A stretch of DNA of 64,000 nucleotides from the NCBI GenBank assembly GCA_022410635.1, contig JAJVDF010000211.1, positions 446,752 through 510,751 on the forward strand, in the 5' to 3' direction. Position 1 is the first letter of the stretch. Each line of letters begins with the position of its first letter. This DNA is from Tretioscincus oriximinensis (lineage: Eukaryota > Chordata > Lepidosauria > Squamata > Gymnophthalmidae). Under the pieces are notes generated by a model, which searched no databases, was not told the origin of the DNA, and was given only the letters and a program-made list of their open reading frames with translations. Position numbers and translations under genes: made by a program. This document shows, in pieces, positions 1 through 12,400 of this stretch.

Positions 1-596
1 AGAAGAAGGACAATATAATTTGTGAAAGTCTGAGAACAAGATAAACGCAAGACTGAAGGAAGCTCACAGCTGTAATGGCTGATTGTAATCTTGCCACAGA
101 AGTGGAGCTTTGTCAAAGGCAATGTATTCATGATTGCATACAACAAACCCATCAACCAAGCTCCCCCCACTAATTGTCTGCAGTTTTCTTTTTTCATGAT
201 TGTGGTATATTGTAATGGCTCACATATAGCAACATAACGGTCATACGCCATTGCCGAAAGGATAAATACCTCAGCACAAGCAGCCTGAAAAAAGAAGAAC
301 ATCTGTGTCATACATCCTTCCCAGGAAATGGTCTTCTCTTTTGAAAGAATATTTTCTAACATCTTTGGAACAGTGACTGTTGAATAACAAATATCAACAA
401 AAGCTAAATGATTCAAAAAGAAGAACATTGGTGTATGAAAGGAAGACTCCACTCTAACCACCAGCATGATTGCCATATTTGCAAGTAATGTTATCAAAAA
501 AATTGTGAGGAACATGAAGAAGAGGAAAAGTTGTAGGTGGGGGTCACTAGAGAGTCCAAGGAGTATAAAGTTTACTACAAAAGTCCCATTTTCCAT
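1..596 (-). CDS. Olfactory receptor, class II, 3' end outside window (locus 1)
   Basis: The minus strand reads openly from an ATG at 596 to the window edge, giving about 198 residues, so the protein is cut near TM5. It is an odorant GPCR of the sensory neuron membrane. The start gives MENGTFVVNFILLGLS, with an N-glycosylation site at N3. TM1 carries LLANM, TM2 ends with the HTPMFFFLNHLAF motif, and TM3 ends with AMAYDRYVAIC. The Glu ten residues before the DRY Asp (E3.39, a conserved OR sodium-site residue) is present. Loop 2 has HYSCELPS. An in-frame TAA lies three codons upstream of the ATG, which fixes the start. A splice acceptor (TTTGCATTGCAG, AG at 623-624) lies 26 bases upstream. The CELPS loop groups it with loci 8-11 rather than with the OR14-like set. 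Subfamily is uncertain. Confidence 0.9.
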   Translation of the reverse strand, partial: MENGTFVVNFILLGLSSDPHLQLFLFFMFLTIFLITLLANMAIMLVVRVESSFHTPMFFFLNHLAFVDICYSTVTVPKMLENILSKEKTISWEGCMTQMFFFFQAACAEVFILSAMAYDRYVAICEPLQYTTIMKKENCRQLVGGAWLMGLLYAIMNTLPLTKLHFCGKITISHYSCELPSVLRLSCSQTFTNYIVLL

Positions 597-624
597 CTCA
601 GATTATTCAGCCAACCAGGACCCT

Positions 625-3240
625 GCAATGCAAAAGAAATCCGTTTGGGTTATAATGGCTGCATTGGCATAAATTATGGGGGGCGGGGGACATCAGAAAA
701 AGTAATTCACAGATGTCATGTTGGAGACATTTTCCATTAGAACAAGATATTGCAGATTCTGTAAAAACAGAGTATATCATGGGTGTTAAACAAGTGTAGA
801 TGGAGATACAAGTTGATTTTAACTCTCGCTCTACCTTTGAGTGCAGATCTGTTTCAAACAGTTAAGGGAGGTGTCATGGAAAATGGCATCCTTCTTATCT
901 TGATTTTGGTTTGTTTCATTTTATAAACATTGTTACTATTTTGTTTTATGTTATACAATGTTTTTACTATCTGTTATTACATTTTGTTTTGATTATAAGT
1001 CACTCATGCTTTCTTGTTACTTTAATAAGTGTTTTGAGTAATATTTGGAACAATGTTATTATACATTCATTTAAGGATTGAGTTTTTTAAAGCAGTGAGA
1101 TAAAACTTTATGTGCTTTGTTGAAAAAAATGAAAAATAATCCTGCATAAGAGGTACCTTTGAGGAGGATCACACCAGAATGTGGGATGATGTACTTGCTC
1201 TGTCAAAATGAAGAAGGTATGGCCAGAGACCCTGCTAATGGGTATGGGAGACACAGTTATAGATAACAGATATTTTATCTCATTGCCCATGTAGTTATGG
1301 GCATAGAGATAAAAATGCACAAACATACATAAAATAATTAAAGTGTCCTACTTAAACAGATTTACAAAGGGAATATTGATTTACCTTCTAAAGAACGAGG
1401 ATGGGCTATATATCATTCCCCTAGAGAAGGCACCTGATCAGTATGTGTGAGGCCATCCAGTCCAGAATCTGTGTGGAAATTTAATAATCACATGTTGTTG
1501 CAGTACAGGAACAAAACAGAGTTAAGATTGTCTATCAATTCTATTTAAGTAGACTTTAACTTCATACAGCTGTCACTTCCTTATTCTTCTATAGTTGGGA
1601 TGTATCAGAATAATAGAATCCAAACAGTGGTTTCTTCCAAAATATTCCAGTGGAGTAAGAAAATTACCTGTAGATGCAACCTCTGTTTCTTCTTCAAGAT
1701 TTATTTCTTTTCTTTTTTCCTGGCTAGCATGGCATCACTATCCCATCCTATTACTGTGTGAGGGTTTCCCCTCCTCTGTCTTTTGAAATTTGACTTTTGA
1801 AGAATATGAGGAGAATTTTCTGATAGATTATAAATGTGCCCTTTTACTTTTCTATTAACTGGTTTAACTGGTTAATCTGGTATTACAGAAAACAAGAAAA
1901 TCGTATTTGTTCACCTGAAATGCATGCAGAAATACTTGTTTTATCTTGATATATTTTCATCAAAATTTCACATTTTCAGGTACAGTTTACATGCAGAAGA
2001 GCATCCTTTGAGAAGATAGGAAGAGCAAAAAGGAACAAATGGACTACATTAGTTCATTAGATTCGATCAGATAAACTAATTGAAGAAACAGAGAAAACAG
2101 AACAGAGGAAGTGTTCTGGAAATATGAATGATAACTCCTTTTTTATTCTGTTGGAATAATTTTTTTGCTTTATGTGACAATTTGAAAATTAACAGTCTCT
2201 TATACCTGCTGATTTTTTTCAGTAGTTGTTGATAATACAACTTAAATGTATTATTCACAGTCATTATCTTGTCCATGAAATATGGACGCTCACCTCCGGA
2301 AGACACTATTCTTCAGGGAACCTTTAATTACTAATCCTGATACTTATTTTAGCTTTATTCCAGTTTGCATATAAAATGATATACGTTTTGGCATTAAATA
2401 AAAGAATTAAAGTATGTGACCAGAAATATCTACCCTGTTCTATTTTTCACATGTTTGCACACCCTGTCTCTAAATGTATGCTATGATTAGTAACTGAAAT
2501 AAGCAAATTTCANTTAAGGTCTAGAAAATATTTAAAATATAGGTAATCACATTTGTCAGCTGCTCTTGAACTCTGATATCAGATAATTGCATACTATTAA
2601 ATATTTAGTGCCCAAATGGCTTACAGTTATACAGTCCGTAGAATAATCACTAGACATAGAATCAATACAGCACAGGGCAAAATATTGCTAGTAGTAGTAG
2701 TAAGAAGATATTAAATTTTTATTGCTTTTATAGCTAAGGGAAAAGGGGGAGTAAAATTAAATAAGTAAGCAAGCAAGCAAGTCTGATACAGCGTGTACTA
2801 AAGGAAAAGCTAGAAAGCTAGAAAACATTAATAAAACCCCAAAACATTTATTATTCATAAAGTTTTAACTTACTCTTGTTGCTATTCTGACTCGGAAGAG
2901 ATTTTAATCATTTTGCGAAAAAACCCTGTCACACACATTTCTTGTTGTCTCTCCTTCAAAAACAAAAGAATCTATTTATACATCTTGATTACTTAGATGA
3001 AGAATAGGCAAGATGCCCATTGGAAATTGCTGACAGGTTTCATCCCAAATGACTACCAAATCACGTTCACTTGAGTCCTGAGATTTGAATCTGAAAAGCA
3101 TCAAAGAACTATTTTTAATCTACAAAAACAAAACAAAATGAGCAATCCATAAAATACACATTTACCAATATGTGATATCCATTGTTAAATAATGTCAGTG
3201 ATATAGCTAATGACTTTCTGCTTTCTTCCTTATTTTTAAC
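625..3240. other. Intergenic, no recognised gene
   Basis: AT-rich sequence with stops in every frame. I see no OR relic, RNA gene or clear transposon here, only short simple runs such as the GTA triplets near 2690 and AAGC repeats near 2765. An isolated N is at 2513. A promoter for locus 1 should lie here or further right, but I could not find a convincing composite site. Confidence 0.5.
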
Positions 3241-3284
3241 TAATGGTTAAGCCCCAAAATGCAGGCTTGGATTCAACTACTATA

Positions 3285-3475
3285 CATCTACCCCTCCATC
3301 CTCCACTCCACCTACTCTATCCTCTTCTTCCTTCACCCTTTCCCCATCCATCCCCCTCCCCCTCCCCCTCCATCTACCCTCTCTACTCCCCATCCTCCCA
3401 TCCCTCTACCAACTTCCTCTGCCCTTTCCCCATCCACCCACTCCCTCCATAACTTTTCACATCCACCCACAGCTC
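3285..3475. repeat. Pyrimidine-rich low-complexity tract
   Basis: The plus strand is almost purely C and T with scattered A, built from imperfect CCCATCCA and CCTCC units. The proline-rich open frames across it follow from this base composition and have no other coding support. Confidence 0.75.
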
Positions 3476-3479
3476 CCAG

Positions 3480-3770
3480 TTAGTGAGCAGTGATGGTGAT
3501 GGTAGTGAGTGTAGAGTGAGTGCAAGTGAATACCTGTCTTTCTGCTTGGGTGCACAATCACAGTCAGTGAGCGATGGTGCTGGTACAGTGACTGCAAGTG
3601 AACACCAACTTTCTGCTGAGGCTGCCCACTCATGGTCAGGGCATGATGGCGGTGGTATGACTGCGAGTGACCACCCAAGCATTCATTCATAGTCACTCCA
3701 CCCCACACTGACCATTGCTGCTAACTGACTGTAAGTGGGCATTTTTTTATGGTAAGGCTATCTGGACCAC
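3480..3770. repeat. Diverged minisatellite, about four units of 60-85 bp
   Basis: Units share GTCAGTGAGC-GATGGTG, then GACTGCAAGTGA, then a segment ending CACTCATGG. They can be followed from about 3480, 3560, 3636 and 3692. The copies differ by substitutions and internal deletions. It directly abuts the pyrimidine tract. Confidence 0.6.
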
Positions 3771-4036
3771 TCAAGTCTCTCTAGGCCAGATCACTGCAAG
3801 GCATCTGGAACAGCATGATAAGAATGGTCATGTTGTTTCCATTCACTCACATAACAATCTTCAAATGTACATAGGCTTCACGGTTGACTTCCAAAAATTC
3901 AGAGCCTTTTGAAAGCAGTCTGGAATATGTATGCCTTCTATGCACCTCCAAGATCCAGACTGACTCAGATTAATAAGACAATTGGTAACAAGTCCATTGG
4001 TTATTCAAATCAGGCAGGGTTAACCAGATCAGCAGG

Positions 4037-4347
4037 CACAAATTGCTCAGTCGCTAAGGAAACGGTCTCTCATCTGGTAGATCGGGTTTCAAAGTCCTGT
4101 GTCGAATGTGGGGAGGGGTGAGCACCTTCCACTAGCCTGTAGTTGTTGCCAACCCAGTTGTTCGAAAGCATGAATTGCAAGAAATTGCAAATGACTGCAA
4201 GTAGATATATGGGGACTACCACAGCCTGGTGGGAAGGATAGAATGTAAGCCTTCAGGCAAAAATACCCTTGTAAGCCACTTTGAGTCCCTTTGAAAGGTG
4301 AGAAAAGTGGGATATAAGATCCCAGTTATTCTTCTTCTTCTTCTTCT
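4037..4347 (+). mobile_element. tRNA-derived SINE (family A), plus orientation
   Basis: The 5' head (TTGCTCAGTCGCTAAGG with GGGTTTCAAAGTCC) resembles a tRNA with A and B boxes. A unique body contains GAGCACCTTCCACTAGCCTG. The 3' part (TTGTAAGCCACTTTGAGTCC) resembles the Bov-B-type tail of squamate SINEs and ends in a TTC repeat. Two more copies lie at 14400-14703 and 40078-40405. The better-preserved 14400 head is closest to tRNA-Lys (GGATAGCTCA). Confidence 0.85.
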
Positions 4348-4349
4348 CA

Positions 4350-5850
4350 TGGGTTGAAATTGCAGTAGGCATTTTGGAAGCCCCATAGCTTGTCTGCCAC
4401 TTGCTCCTTTTGGCCTCCCCTTCCAGTTGTAACTCTGAAATAGGCAGCCTCTCAGTCTTGATCACACTTCATCTAATGCATGCAGGGCATACCAGCAACT
4501 GGGCAGATGAACCAANGAGACTCTGAAGAGGATTATATGGTATCTAGATTGCAGTTAAATGGAAAGAAAAAAAATATTCTGGAGCAGAAAGAGAAAATTG
4601 CAATTCCACTGCAAAATTGCATAGTAGAGTTAGCAAATGCAAAATGCATACATCATCTAGAGACATTCACTTCATCATTCCTGAATGACACCTGTGATAA
4701 GTAGCATGTTTTAACCAACCTATTGCCCATGTTCTCATGAGCTAAAAAGTGGGGGTGAAAAGCAGCAAAGTAGAATAGGAATTCCCTCCTCTGTTTTCTC
4801 CCATCTCTAGCCCTATTTTAAAATCCACGAATACTGGAGGTACATTTCTTGGGGTTCTTCTTGCAAAGGCAGAAGAACCCCCTAAGCCTGGAGTCCACAG
4901 AAGCAATAGATCTAAGGAGATCTCCTGCCTTCCCCCTCACTTTTTTTCTGTACAAATTGGAACCTCAGCTGAGATCAGCTGGGAGTAGTGGAGGGAATCT
5001 GAGCCATTACAGTGAAAAAAAGAGGGGAAGGAGATCTGCTTAGATGCCCTGCTTCATGCACCTCAACCTTTGGGGGTTCTTCTGGTTTTCCCAGAAGATC
5101 ACCAAGGTCCACACCTCCAACTGATCCATCTTTGCTCCCATTGGAGTTCACAGTGAAATCATCACCAGAGTGCATTTAACACAGATTGTGTTAACTGCAC
5201 TTGTGACAGTTTTCTGAGCGAACTTACTCAGAAAACGCATTCCTGTGCAGACTGAGCATGATCAGTGCATTATCCACTTGGATTAAATGGAAGATGCATG
5301 CAGCCAGCTCAGATACAAACAGTTTTCGCTCCCATTTTTTCCCCTCAGGAGAATTCAGCACACTTTATACTGAAAATAAAGCTGATAACAGGGCAAGTTA
5401 GAAACAAAGGAACATTCTCTATTTGAAGGCTTCAAGAGTAAACTTTCATATTTTTCTGCTAGGTTATTTATGCTTAATTGTGCATTTTTCATTAATTGCT
5501 TTCTTTCATTCAAGCTCGGATTTCCATAATGCTCCACAAAGAATTCTAGTTTGACCTCACAGCCTTGCAAAGGTGATCATGGGTACTCCTCCCATGTATT
5601 TGCACAGAAGCACCTCATTGAGCATCAATACTACACCAGATTGACTCTCATCTTGTCAGGTAACTGTTGCAGGCCATAATCCATGTTCTAAGTTGAATCC
5701 ACTTCAAGAAATCATTCTAATGATATGTCACCAGCACAGGCAATATGGATGCTTATGGATGAACATTTTTTTAAAAATTAGTGTAAAGAATATTTCCTTC
5801 CATAACTGAAATACAAAAGAATTGTTGGAAGCTAAGGCCTCTGCTTCTTC
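4350..5850. other. Intergenic, one weak dispersed repeat
   Basis: No gene recognised. The stretch 5150-5300 (CACCAGAGTGCA, then TGACAGTTTTCTGAG, then CTCAGAAA) resembles 63015-63150 and is probably an old copy of an unidentified repeat. Purine-rich patches occur near 4560 and 5010. Confidence 0.4.
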
Positions 5851-5852
5851 TT

Positions 5853-5899
5853 TTGCACAATAGTTAACAGCCTATGTGACATTCCCAAGGGAGATTCTA
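5853..5899 (+). promoter_or_regulatory. Candidate OR promoter element of locus 2 (homeodomain + O/E)
   Basis: TTGCACAATAGTTAAC is followed 12 bases later by ATTCCCAAGGGAGATTCTA. The second part contains a perfect O/E (EBF) palindrome TTCCCAAGGGA at 5882-5892. The same arrangement, in gene orientation, is found upstream of loci 3, 5 and 6. It lies about 390 bp before the locus 2 ATG. O/E plus homeodomain sites are the established signature of vertebrate OR promoters; activity here is inferred. Confidence 0.6.
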
Positions 5900-6281
5900 C
5901 ATTAAGGATGTTGCAAATAAGTCACCAGATACTGCCTCTTCAAGCTCATAAATATTCTCTAGAAATTCCCAGTCACGCTTGAAAATAAAGGTGAGTAAAA
6001 TGACCTGACCACAGTTTATCTTTATTAAGAGAAAGGAAAAGCTTATTGGAGGTTTCAGTTTAATTGTTTTCGGTTCTAGATACCAGTGCTGTTTTTCATA
6101 AAAAAATATATGTTAATGAGAAAAGCAAACCAGACTCTTTCTTATTATGAAACATCCATAGGAGCTAAAATGTGTACCGTTTTGAAATTCAATTTGAATT
6201 ATCAGAAGACAGAAGTACTTTTCAATTCATATCGTATCTAAAATTCCTATTAGCAGGAAGGAAGGAAAGAAAGAAAAAGAA

Positions 6282-7250
6282 ATGGCTAATCACTCCATGG
6301 TCAATGGATTTATTTTGATGGGATTTTCTGAAGACCACAGTGTTCAGATTTTGTATTCTGCAATGTTTCTCATTATTTATTTGATAGCCCTAGTTGGAAA
6401 TTTTCTCATTATGACAGCTGTGGCATTAGATCACCAGCTTCATAGCCCCATGTACTTCTTTTTGTTCAATCTGTCACTGCTGGATGTTTGCTATATCTCT
6501 ACTACTCTCCCCAAATCTATTGAAGCTTCATTGGCAAACAACAGACTGATTTCTTACTCTGGATGTGTTACACAGGTCTTTTTAATGGCAACTTTTGCTG
6601 GTGAAGAACTTGCCTTGCTAACTATTATGGCTTATGACCGTTACGTTGCAATTTGTCATCCTCTTCAATATAGGCTGATCATGAATTGGGAGGCATGCAT
6701 TCAAATGGCTGCAGCATCTTGGATAAGCAATCTCATGGATGGTGTTTTACATACGGTTTTAACTTTCAGACTAAATTTTTGTGGGGAAAATATGGTTAGT
6801 CAGTTTTTCTGTGATATTCCTCAGTTTCAAAAGATTTCCTGCAGCAATACAAAGGTTAATCAAATTCTTGTTTTTGTCATTGTGCTAAGTGTGGATTCTT
6901 TTTGTACCACTCTTATCATCATTTCTTACGGTTACATCTTCTCTACTGTGATGAAGATCCCAGCAGATCAAGGAAGAAGCAAGGCTTTCTCTACCTGCAC
7001 TCCACACCTGACTGTGTTCTCATTGTTTCTCATCACAGCTGCATTTTCTTACTTAAGGCCTAAATCCCTTTCTTCTCCCAGTATAGACTTGCTCTCTGCT
7101 GTACTCTACACAGTGTTGCCACCAGTTCTGAACCCTATAATATATAGCTTAAGGAATAAAGATATCCAAAAGGGTATTGGGAGAATTGCTTTAAAAATAA
7201 AGAATTTTCTATTTTTCCAGAGGGATTGTGCTCAGGACTGCTGTTGCTAG
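6282..7250 (+). CDS. Olfactory receptor, OR14-like, intact (locus 2)
   Basis: The frame is 322 codons with seven predicted membrane segments and encodes an odorant GPCR expected to signal through G-olf. Landmarks are N3-H-S glycosylation, GN at 39-40, a PMYFFLFNLSLLD motif with D68 (2.50), C95 for the loop disulfide, E109 (3.39) and MAYDRYVAIC at 116-125. They continue with loop 2 cysteines 167, 177 and 187, SYGYIF at 215-220, KAFSTCTPH at 234-242 and NPIIY at 284-288. The GEELALLTIMAYDRY and IPQ-Q-KISCSNT motifs point to family 14. The C-terminus ends in a Cys-rich DCAQDCCC tail. A splice acceptor (TTCCTATTAGCAG, AG 6255-6256) precedes the ATG by 25 bases. It is the only OR14-like locus on the plus strand. 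Exact ortholog unknown. Confidence 0.96.
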   Translation: MANHSMVNGFILMGFSEDHSVQILYSAMFLIIYLIALVGNFLIMTAVALDHQLHSPMYFFLFNLSLLDVCYISTTLPKSIEASLANNRLISYSGCVTQVFLMATFAGEELALLTIMAYDRYVAICHPLQYRLIMNWEACIQMAAASWISNLMDGVLHTVLTFRLNFCGENMVSQFFCDIPQFQKISCSNTKVNQILVFVIVLSVDSFCTTLIIISYGYIFSTVMKIPADQGRSKAFSTCTPHLTVFSLFLITAAFSYLRPKSLSSPSIDLLSAVLYTVLPPVLNPIIYSLRNKDIQKGIGRIALKIKNFLFFQRDCAQDCCC

Positions 7251-7284
7251 TATAGGGATCACTTTTTAATTACTCCATGACTGA

Positions 7285-7560
7285 AGAGTTATTTCAGGAG
7301 ACTTTGATGAGCCACTTTATGAAAAGCCTTCTGAAAGTCTAGATATGCATATACAACTGGATCTCTTTCATCCACATTATTAACATTCTTGATAGAATTC
7401 TAATAAGTTTGTAAGGCATGATTTAGCTTTGCAGAAGTCATGCTAAGTTTTATTTAGCAATGCATGCTTTCCTTGGAACTTGTCTGTAATTCCTGGGACC
7501 ACCCCTGGATCCTTTGGTGCTATATTTGTTACCATTGAATCTTAAGGAAATATATATTTT
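7285..7560 (-). mobile_element. CR1-type LINE reverse transcriptase fragment
   Basis: Read on the minus strand, broken frames give KSCLTNLLEFY and then YLDFQKAFHKVAHQ, the palm-domain landmarks of CR1/L3-type reverse transcriptases. Stops and frameshifts show that it is dead. It lies directly downstream of locus 2. Confidence 0.7.
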
Positions 7561-7576
7561 GGCTAGAAGTTCATCA

Positions 7577-7720
<144 letters not shown>

Positions 7721-7739
7721 ATCTCTGAGTTTGCCTTTT

Positions 7740-8480
7740 AGGTTATCAGTTATAGCAAGTGAATTAACCAGGGGCTTTCTCTTTGGCTTATTTTTTTCAT
7801 AGGGAATCATTAAAAAAAATCCTGCCTCATAAGGCAGTTACCAGCCAAAACCAACCAAAATGGAACAAAATAATACATCGATCAATTATAAACTAACACA
7901 ATTTTATTAATATAGAATATGCAATTTTATTAATATAGATTATTATAAATCTATTAATGTAGAATACAGATTATTGAAGGGAAGGATATAAGGTAAGGGA
8001 AGGAGTTAGATGCTGAAGCAAATAGAAAAAAATGTATATTCTTGTATGCAAGTTTATAATGTATAAATGTGTGGTCACAGTATTGATCATTTATATTATT
8101 AAATGTTGTGTAATGTATTGCTGAACTCTTGTCTATTCAATAAAAACTTTAATGGTGATTAGTAATTATTAACAGCAAGTGGGGTCACTAATTATAATGA
8201 TTGCTCCAGTATGTTGTTTTTCTTGATACAGAATGTAGTCCTGTAAAGTAACTTTTTGTGTTTCATGGTGTCCCAATTCATTTCAAGACCAGGCAAAAAA
8301 GGCGACAGTCATGGAAGACCAACAACTGAATAATAGGGTTAACAATTGCTTGAGAGAACAGGCCCCTGGACATCATCACTTGCATTAGATACCCACATTA
8401 GGGCACAATGGAACAATGACGTCTAAGGAAGGAGTTGTTGTGTTGATTTAATCATGCAGCAGGAGGAGTGGAGGCTTGGA
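7740..8480. other. Intergenic, nothing recognised
   Basis: AT-rich, stops in all frames. Polyadenylation-like AATAAA motifs occur (for example near 8138), but none can be assigned to locus 2 with confidence. Confidence 0.4.
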
Positions 8481-8484
8481 GCAG

Positions 8485-9085
8485 GAGCTACTCTATAAGG
8501 CAAGAGCTCTGTGTGTGGCTTACCTTTGGAAATGGCCCGGAAGCTGGAACTAGTGCAGAATGCAGCAGCTCAGCTGCTGATGGGAGTCTCTGGCCAGGTG
8601 TACATCACACCAGTCTTTAAACATCTGCAATGGTTACCTATTTGCTACCAAGCCCAATTCAAGGTGTCGATATTAGCATACAAAATCTTAAATAACTATC
8701 TGAAGGAGTGCGTTCTCCCATATAGACCTGCCCATGTCTTTTGATCTCAAGGAAACCCTCTTCTGATAGTTTCTTCTCTTTCAGAAATTCAAGGTGTNGG
8801 GATATGCAGGAGGGCCTTCTCTGTGGTGACAGTCTCCCTCTTGTCTAGAGACTTGCCTGGCAACTACACTGTATAATTTATGGCACCCAGTTTATTTTTT
8901 ATTTTACTCTTAGATCCCTCTGCATTCTGTGCTTCCAGGAAGGGTAGGTAGGAGGGTGGAAGGGTATAGATCTTTTTAGATGTATTATTAATGTGTATTT
9001 TTTTATTTGTTAATTTACTGGTCTTCAGTTACACATCCTGAGACCAATGATGAAAAATGGGATATAAATGAATAAATGAATAAAA
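8485..9085 (+). mobile_element. L2-type LINE 3' end
   Basis: The plus strand encodes LELVQNAAAQLLMG, then ITPVFKHLQWLPI and FKVSILAYKILNNYL, the C-terminal signature of L2-clade LINEs. After a stop the sequence runs through an untranslated segment to GGGATATAAATGAATAAATG, the typical A/T octamer-like L2 tail. 5'-truncated and dead. Confidence 0.85.
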
Positions 9086-9225
9086 CGCTCTGCTAATTGA
9101 GGATAAAGGCATCCTTAACAAGCTGCTGGCTATGTGTGTGAAAATAAAGAAAACATTACTGTGAATTTAAACACACATTAGAATTGAAATATCAAAAAGT
9201 ATAAGGTCTGCTATAGGTTTTGCAA

Positions 9226-9463
9226 GAAGAAGAAGAAGGAGAAGGATGAGGAAGAGGATGAGCAGGAGCTGATTTTTATGCCCCGCTTTTCTCAGTCTGA
9301 AGGAAATCAGAATGGCTTATATAACCTTCACAACAGACACCTTGGGGGACCGAGAGAGCTCTGAAGAAGGTCACCCAGCTGGCTTTTATGGAGGACTGCA
9401 GAATCAATCCAACAGACTTTCAGATAAGAATTTGACACTATAACCAGTACACTAGACTGGCTC
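9226..9463 (-). mobile_element. tRNA-derived SINE (family B), minus orientation
   Basis: On the minus strand it starts GAGCCAGTCTAGTGTACTGG, continues with AAAGCCAGCTGGGTGACC, and ends GAGAAAAGCGGGGCATAAA plus a CTT-rich tail (seen as AAG repeats at 9226-9262). This is the Sauria-type SINE plan, also present at 20663 and 62075. Confidence 0.85.
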
Positions 9464-9479
9464 GTGTAGATTTGGGTGA

Positions 9480-12400
9480 CTATCTAAGGGTATGTGCACA
9501 TGAAGGGGAAAAAATAGCAGTTGCTTTATGTTGTGAAAGAAACTGCTGGCTAGCCATGCCACACCTACCTACCTCTTGTTGCAAACAAACACAAACAAAC
9601 CTTTAATAGAATAGGGATGAGCTATCTGGATCATAGAGATGAGTTACATCCTGGCTATTGAACTCCATGATCCTGTAATGCTGAGCTTGCTCAGTAGGGT
9701 CTAGGAGGGAGTTTATGATAATCTCTTGTTGCTTTCTTTGCATGAGATCATGCACACAAAGACTTAGAAATGGAATAATGGAGTGTTTCACTAGCATGTT
9801 AGAAAATATTAACAATCAAGAAATTGCTGATTCTCATCCTTTTACTACTAACGCATGGCGAAGCCTCTATTTGTATATGTGGTCTGAAGAGNAAGAAAGA
9901 GATAAGTAATCGTCATGTAGTTACTCCCAAAGGGGGAAAGCAAAGTAATTGGAGCACCTAGAATAAAGCAAAGACTGGAGTAGGGAGAAATAAGTATAGT
10001 GTTTGTGCTGACTTTAAACAAATAAAGACTGAAGTGATTCTATAAGAATTGTTTTAAAAAATTGTGTTATTTAGTTACATTTGATCCAAGAGTCTATATC
10101 CTGTTATTCACTGAGGAGAGATTGGAGTTGTATGTGGGTGATCACTCTGTGCTGGAGTTAGAAACTAGTTGAGCTAGTGCCTGGTTTGGGATTAGGAATG
10201 ANACACACACATACACACACAGGCCACATCCCCCCACCCCCATGATTTCTTCCAAGTTCGTAACAACATGACTTTCAATCTGCCCCATGAGGTCACACAT
10301 GTACAATGACCCCTGTTGTTGTGGAGTTTCTAGCCATGCAGTTTGTGTGACTCAACAGCAGGCACTTTGTAAAATCCGAAAGTATCAGAGAGATGTTAAG
10401 CAATGTGAACTTGTCAAATATTGCGAGACTTTGGGGTGGCATGTAAAGTTTCACTGGCTCTTGGCTCACAGAGAATGCTTGAGAATTGTAGGAAGGCTCA
10501 CAGAGAATGTTGAAGATTCTAATAAGGCAAGCAAGTAATTCCTTATGGGTCTCATCATGAGACGAGATTGCAAAGCAATTATGTCGAAACAGCATGGAAG
10601 CTTTAAATTAGGTGGGGGGCGACGGCAAACACATTTTAAAAGAAATAACAAGGTAAACCATGGCATCGGGAAGCTCCCATATGCAAAATTTGGTTGCAGA
10701 AGAATTGAGATGTCCCTAAAGAGAACCAAACAGGGTCCTCATCAGCAGGTGACCAGGACAATCAAGGTGCTTTCGTTGCTCTGAATGTGTTTGAAATTGG
10801 ATTATAATGGTTCAAGATAAACATCTTCTTCCAAGTATGCCTGGAGTTGAACAGCAATGGCCCTCTCTAATACCTTGCTCCAAATGGTTGTTAGAATTTT
10901 TTACATTGACATCTACATATTTCTATATCAATATATAAACATCAATAGCACCAACATACCAAGACAACACACACACATACCCATCCCCCACCCATGTAGA
11001 TAACAGTTTAAGAAAAAGTATTTATATCTATCTTTGGATCATAGAAATAAATTTACCACATTCTTGAAACTACAGAGACCTCTCAGTCCTTGTAGTTATC
11101 TATTGTATCCACACACACCCCTTTTTACCTCATATTTCGAGGTTATACCATGAAAACTCTTCTATGTCTCATAAAATCAAATTTCATAATTTATACATGG
11201 TAAGTGATCCAATTTTGAAAAGTTATTTTGATTGATCCTTCCAGCCTAAAGTTACAACACATTGGATTGCTACCAATAATGATTCCAATAAACCTTTTTC
11301 TTCTATCAATCTGCTTACATCATCGAAATAAAGGAATAAGCTTCCTTTCTGCTCCCATATTATACTTTTTTCCCCAACTCTGACAGGTCAGAATGTAATG
11401 GTATATTAGTCACTAAAAAATAATGGTTCAGTTTTTCAGTACCCAGTGAGGACTTCTTGAGGAGTGGATTAACCATCACTTAAGAACCAATGGAGCCATT
11501 GCCTCCCTCAAAGAGATATTTACTATCCTTGTACTGACTCAGTCATATCTTGCTGGCTTGCTTTTATCAGAGAAGAAAAATTCAGAGGGCATTTGGCCAA
11601 CCCCCCTGCAAGTAGCTTGTCCACATTTTTAGGCTCCATTAATTGAAAATGGATCAAATGGTTCTCTAAACACTTCCTCTGGATCATTCACAATCATGAG
11701 ATCTAATCCCTCATGGATCTGAGTCACGTTTCCCTCAACATTTACAATGAAAATTTGTCACAGCAGATTCTAGATGATGATAACATTTGATCCTTAAGTT
11801 GCATCAGGTCTTTAATGTGAGTGAGAAGGTCAGGATGGAGAATACTCTTAGCTGCTTTGTGTCAGAACACTTGGAGACTAACACCATAATCCATGTAATT
11901 TTATTTTATTCCAGTTCAGAGAGTTTGCTGATTCTGATCCATTGATGCACAGCGTAGCATACTGAATTCTTTTAGAAATTAAAGCAATTTATCTTTATCT
12001 GTGTCTTTCTCCTAAACAAACCACTTGTTCTATCTCTGAACACTATCCTGTCTCATTATTGAGCATTTTCTGACAATACAATTCATAGCTTGTCTTTTCT
12101 TGATTTAAGATTTTCCTCATGTCCTGTGAAACCTTAATTGTAATCATAATCCATATTAGGGTCAGAAAAATAAATCAATAGAGCATATTATTCTCTCACT
12201 GATTAAAAAAAGATTCTAAAGATGTTCACTTAGCTCGCTTGATCTATATCTTGAATAATACATGTAGCAATTTTGTACTTAAATTAAAAGAGTTTAATAT
12301 TAGGGGGAAATCATTGTCATTGATTTCTTTTTTTAATTCAAATTTTAACTTTATTGAAATCAACACATGATATATAACAAATTTAGATATTATTCTTACA

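Noticed and set aside
3243..3483. Proline- and serine-rich open frames
   Set aside because: They lie entirely in a C/T-rich low-complexity tract, overlap in two frames, and show no start context or conserved domain.
8511..8744. A small protein-coding gene with LELVQNAAAQLLMG
   Set aside because: This is the C-terminus of an L2-type LINE followed by its 3' tail.
11340..12000. A decayed protein-coding or retroviral segment
   Set aside because: The sequence is somewhat less AT-rich, but I could not find any catalytic or structural motif in any frame, nor paired long terminal repeats.
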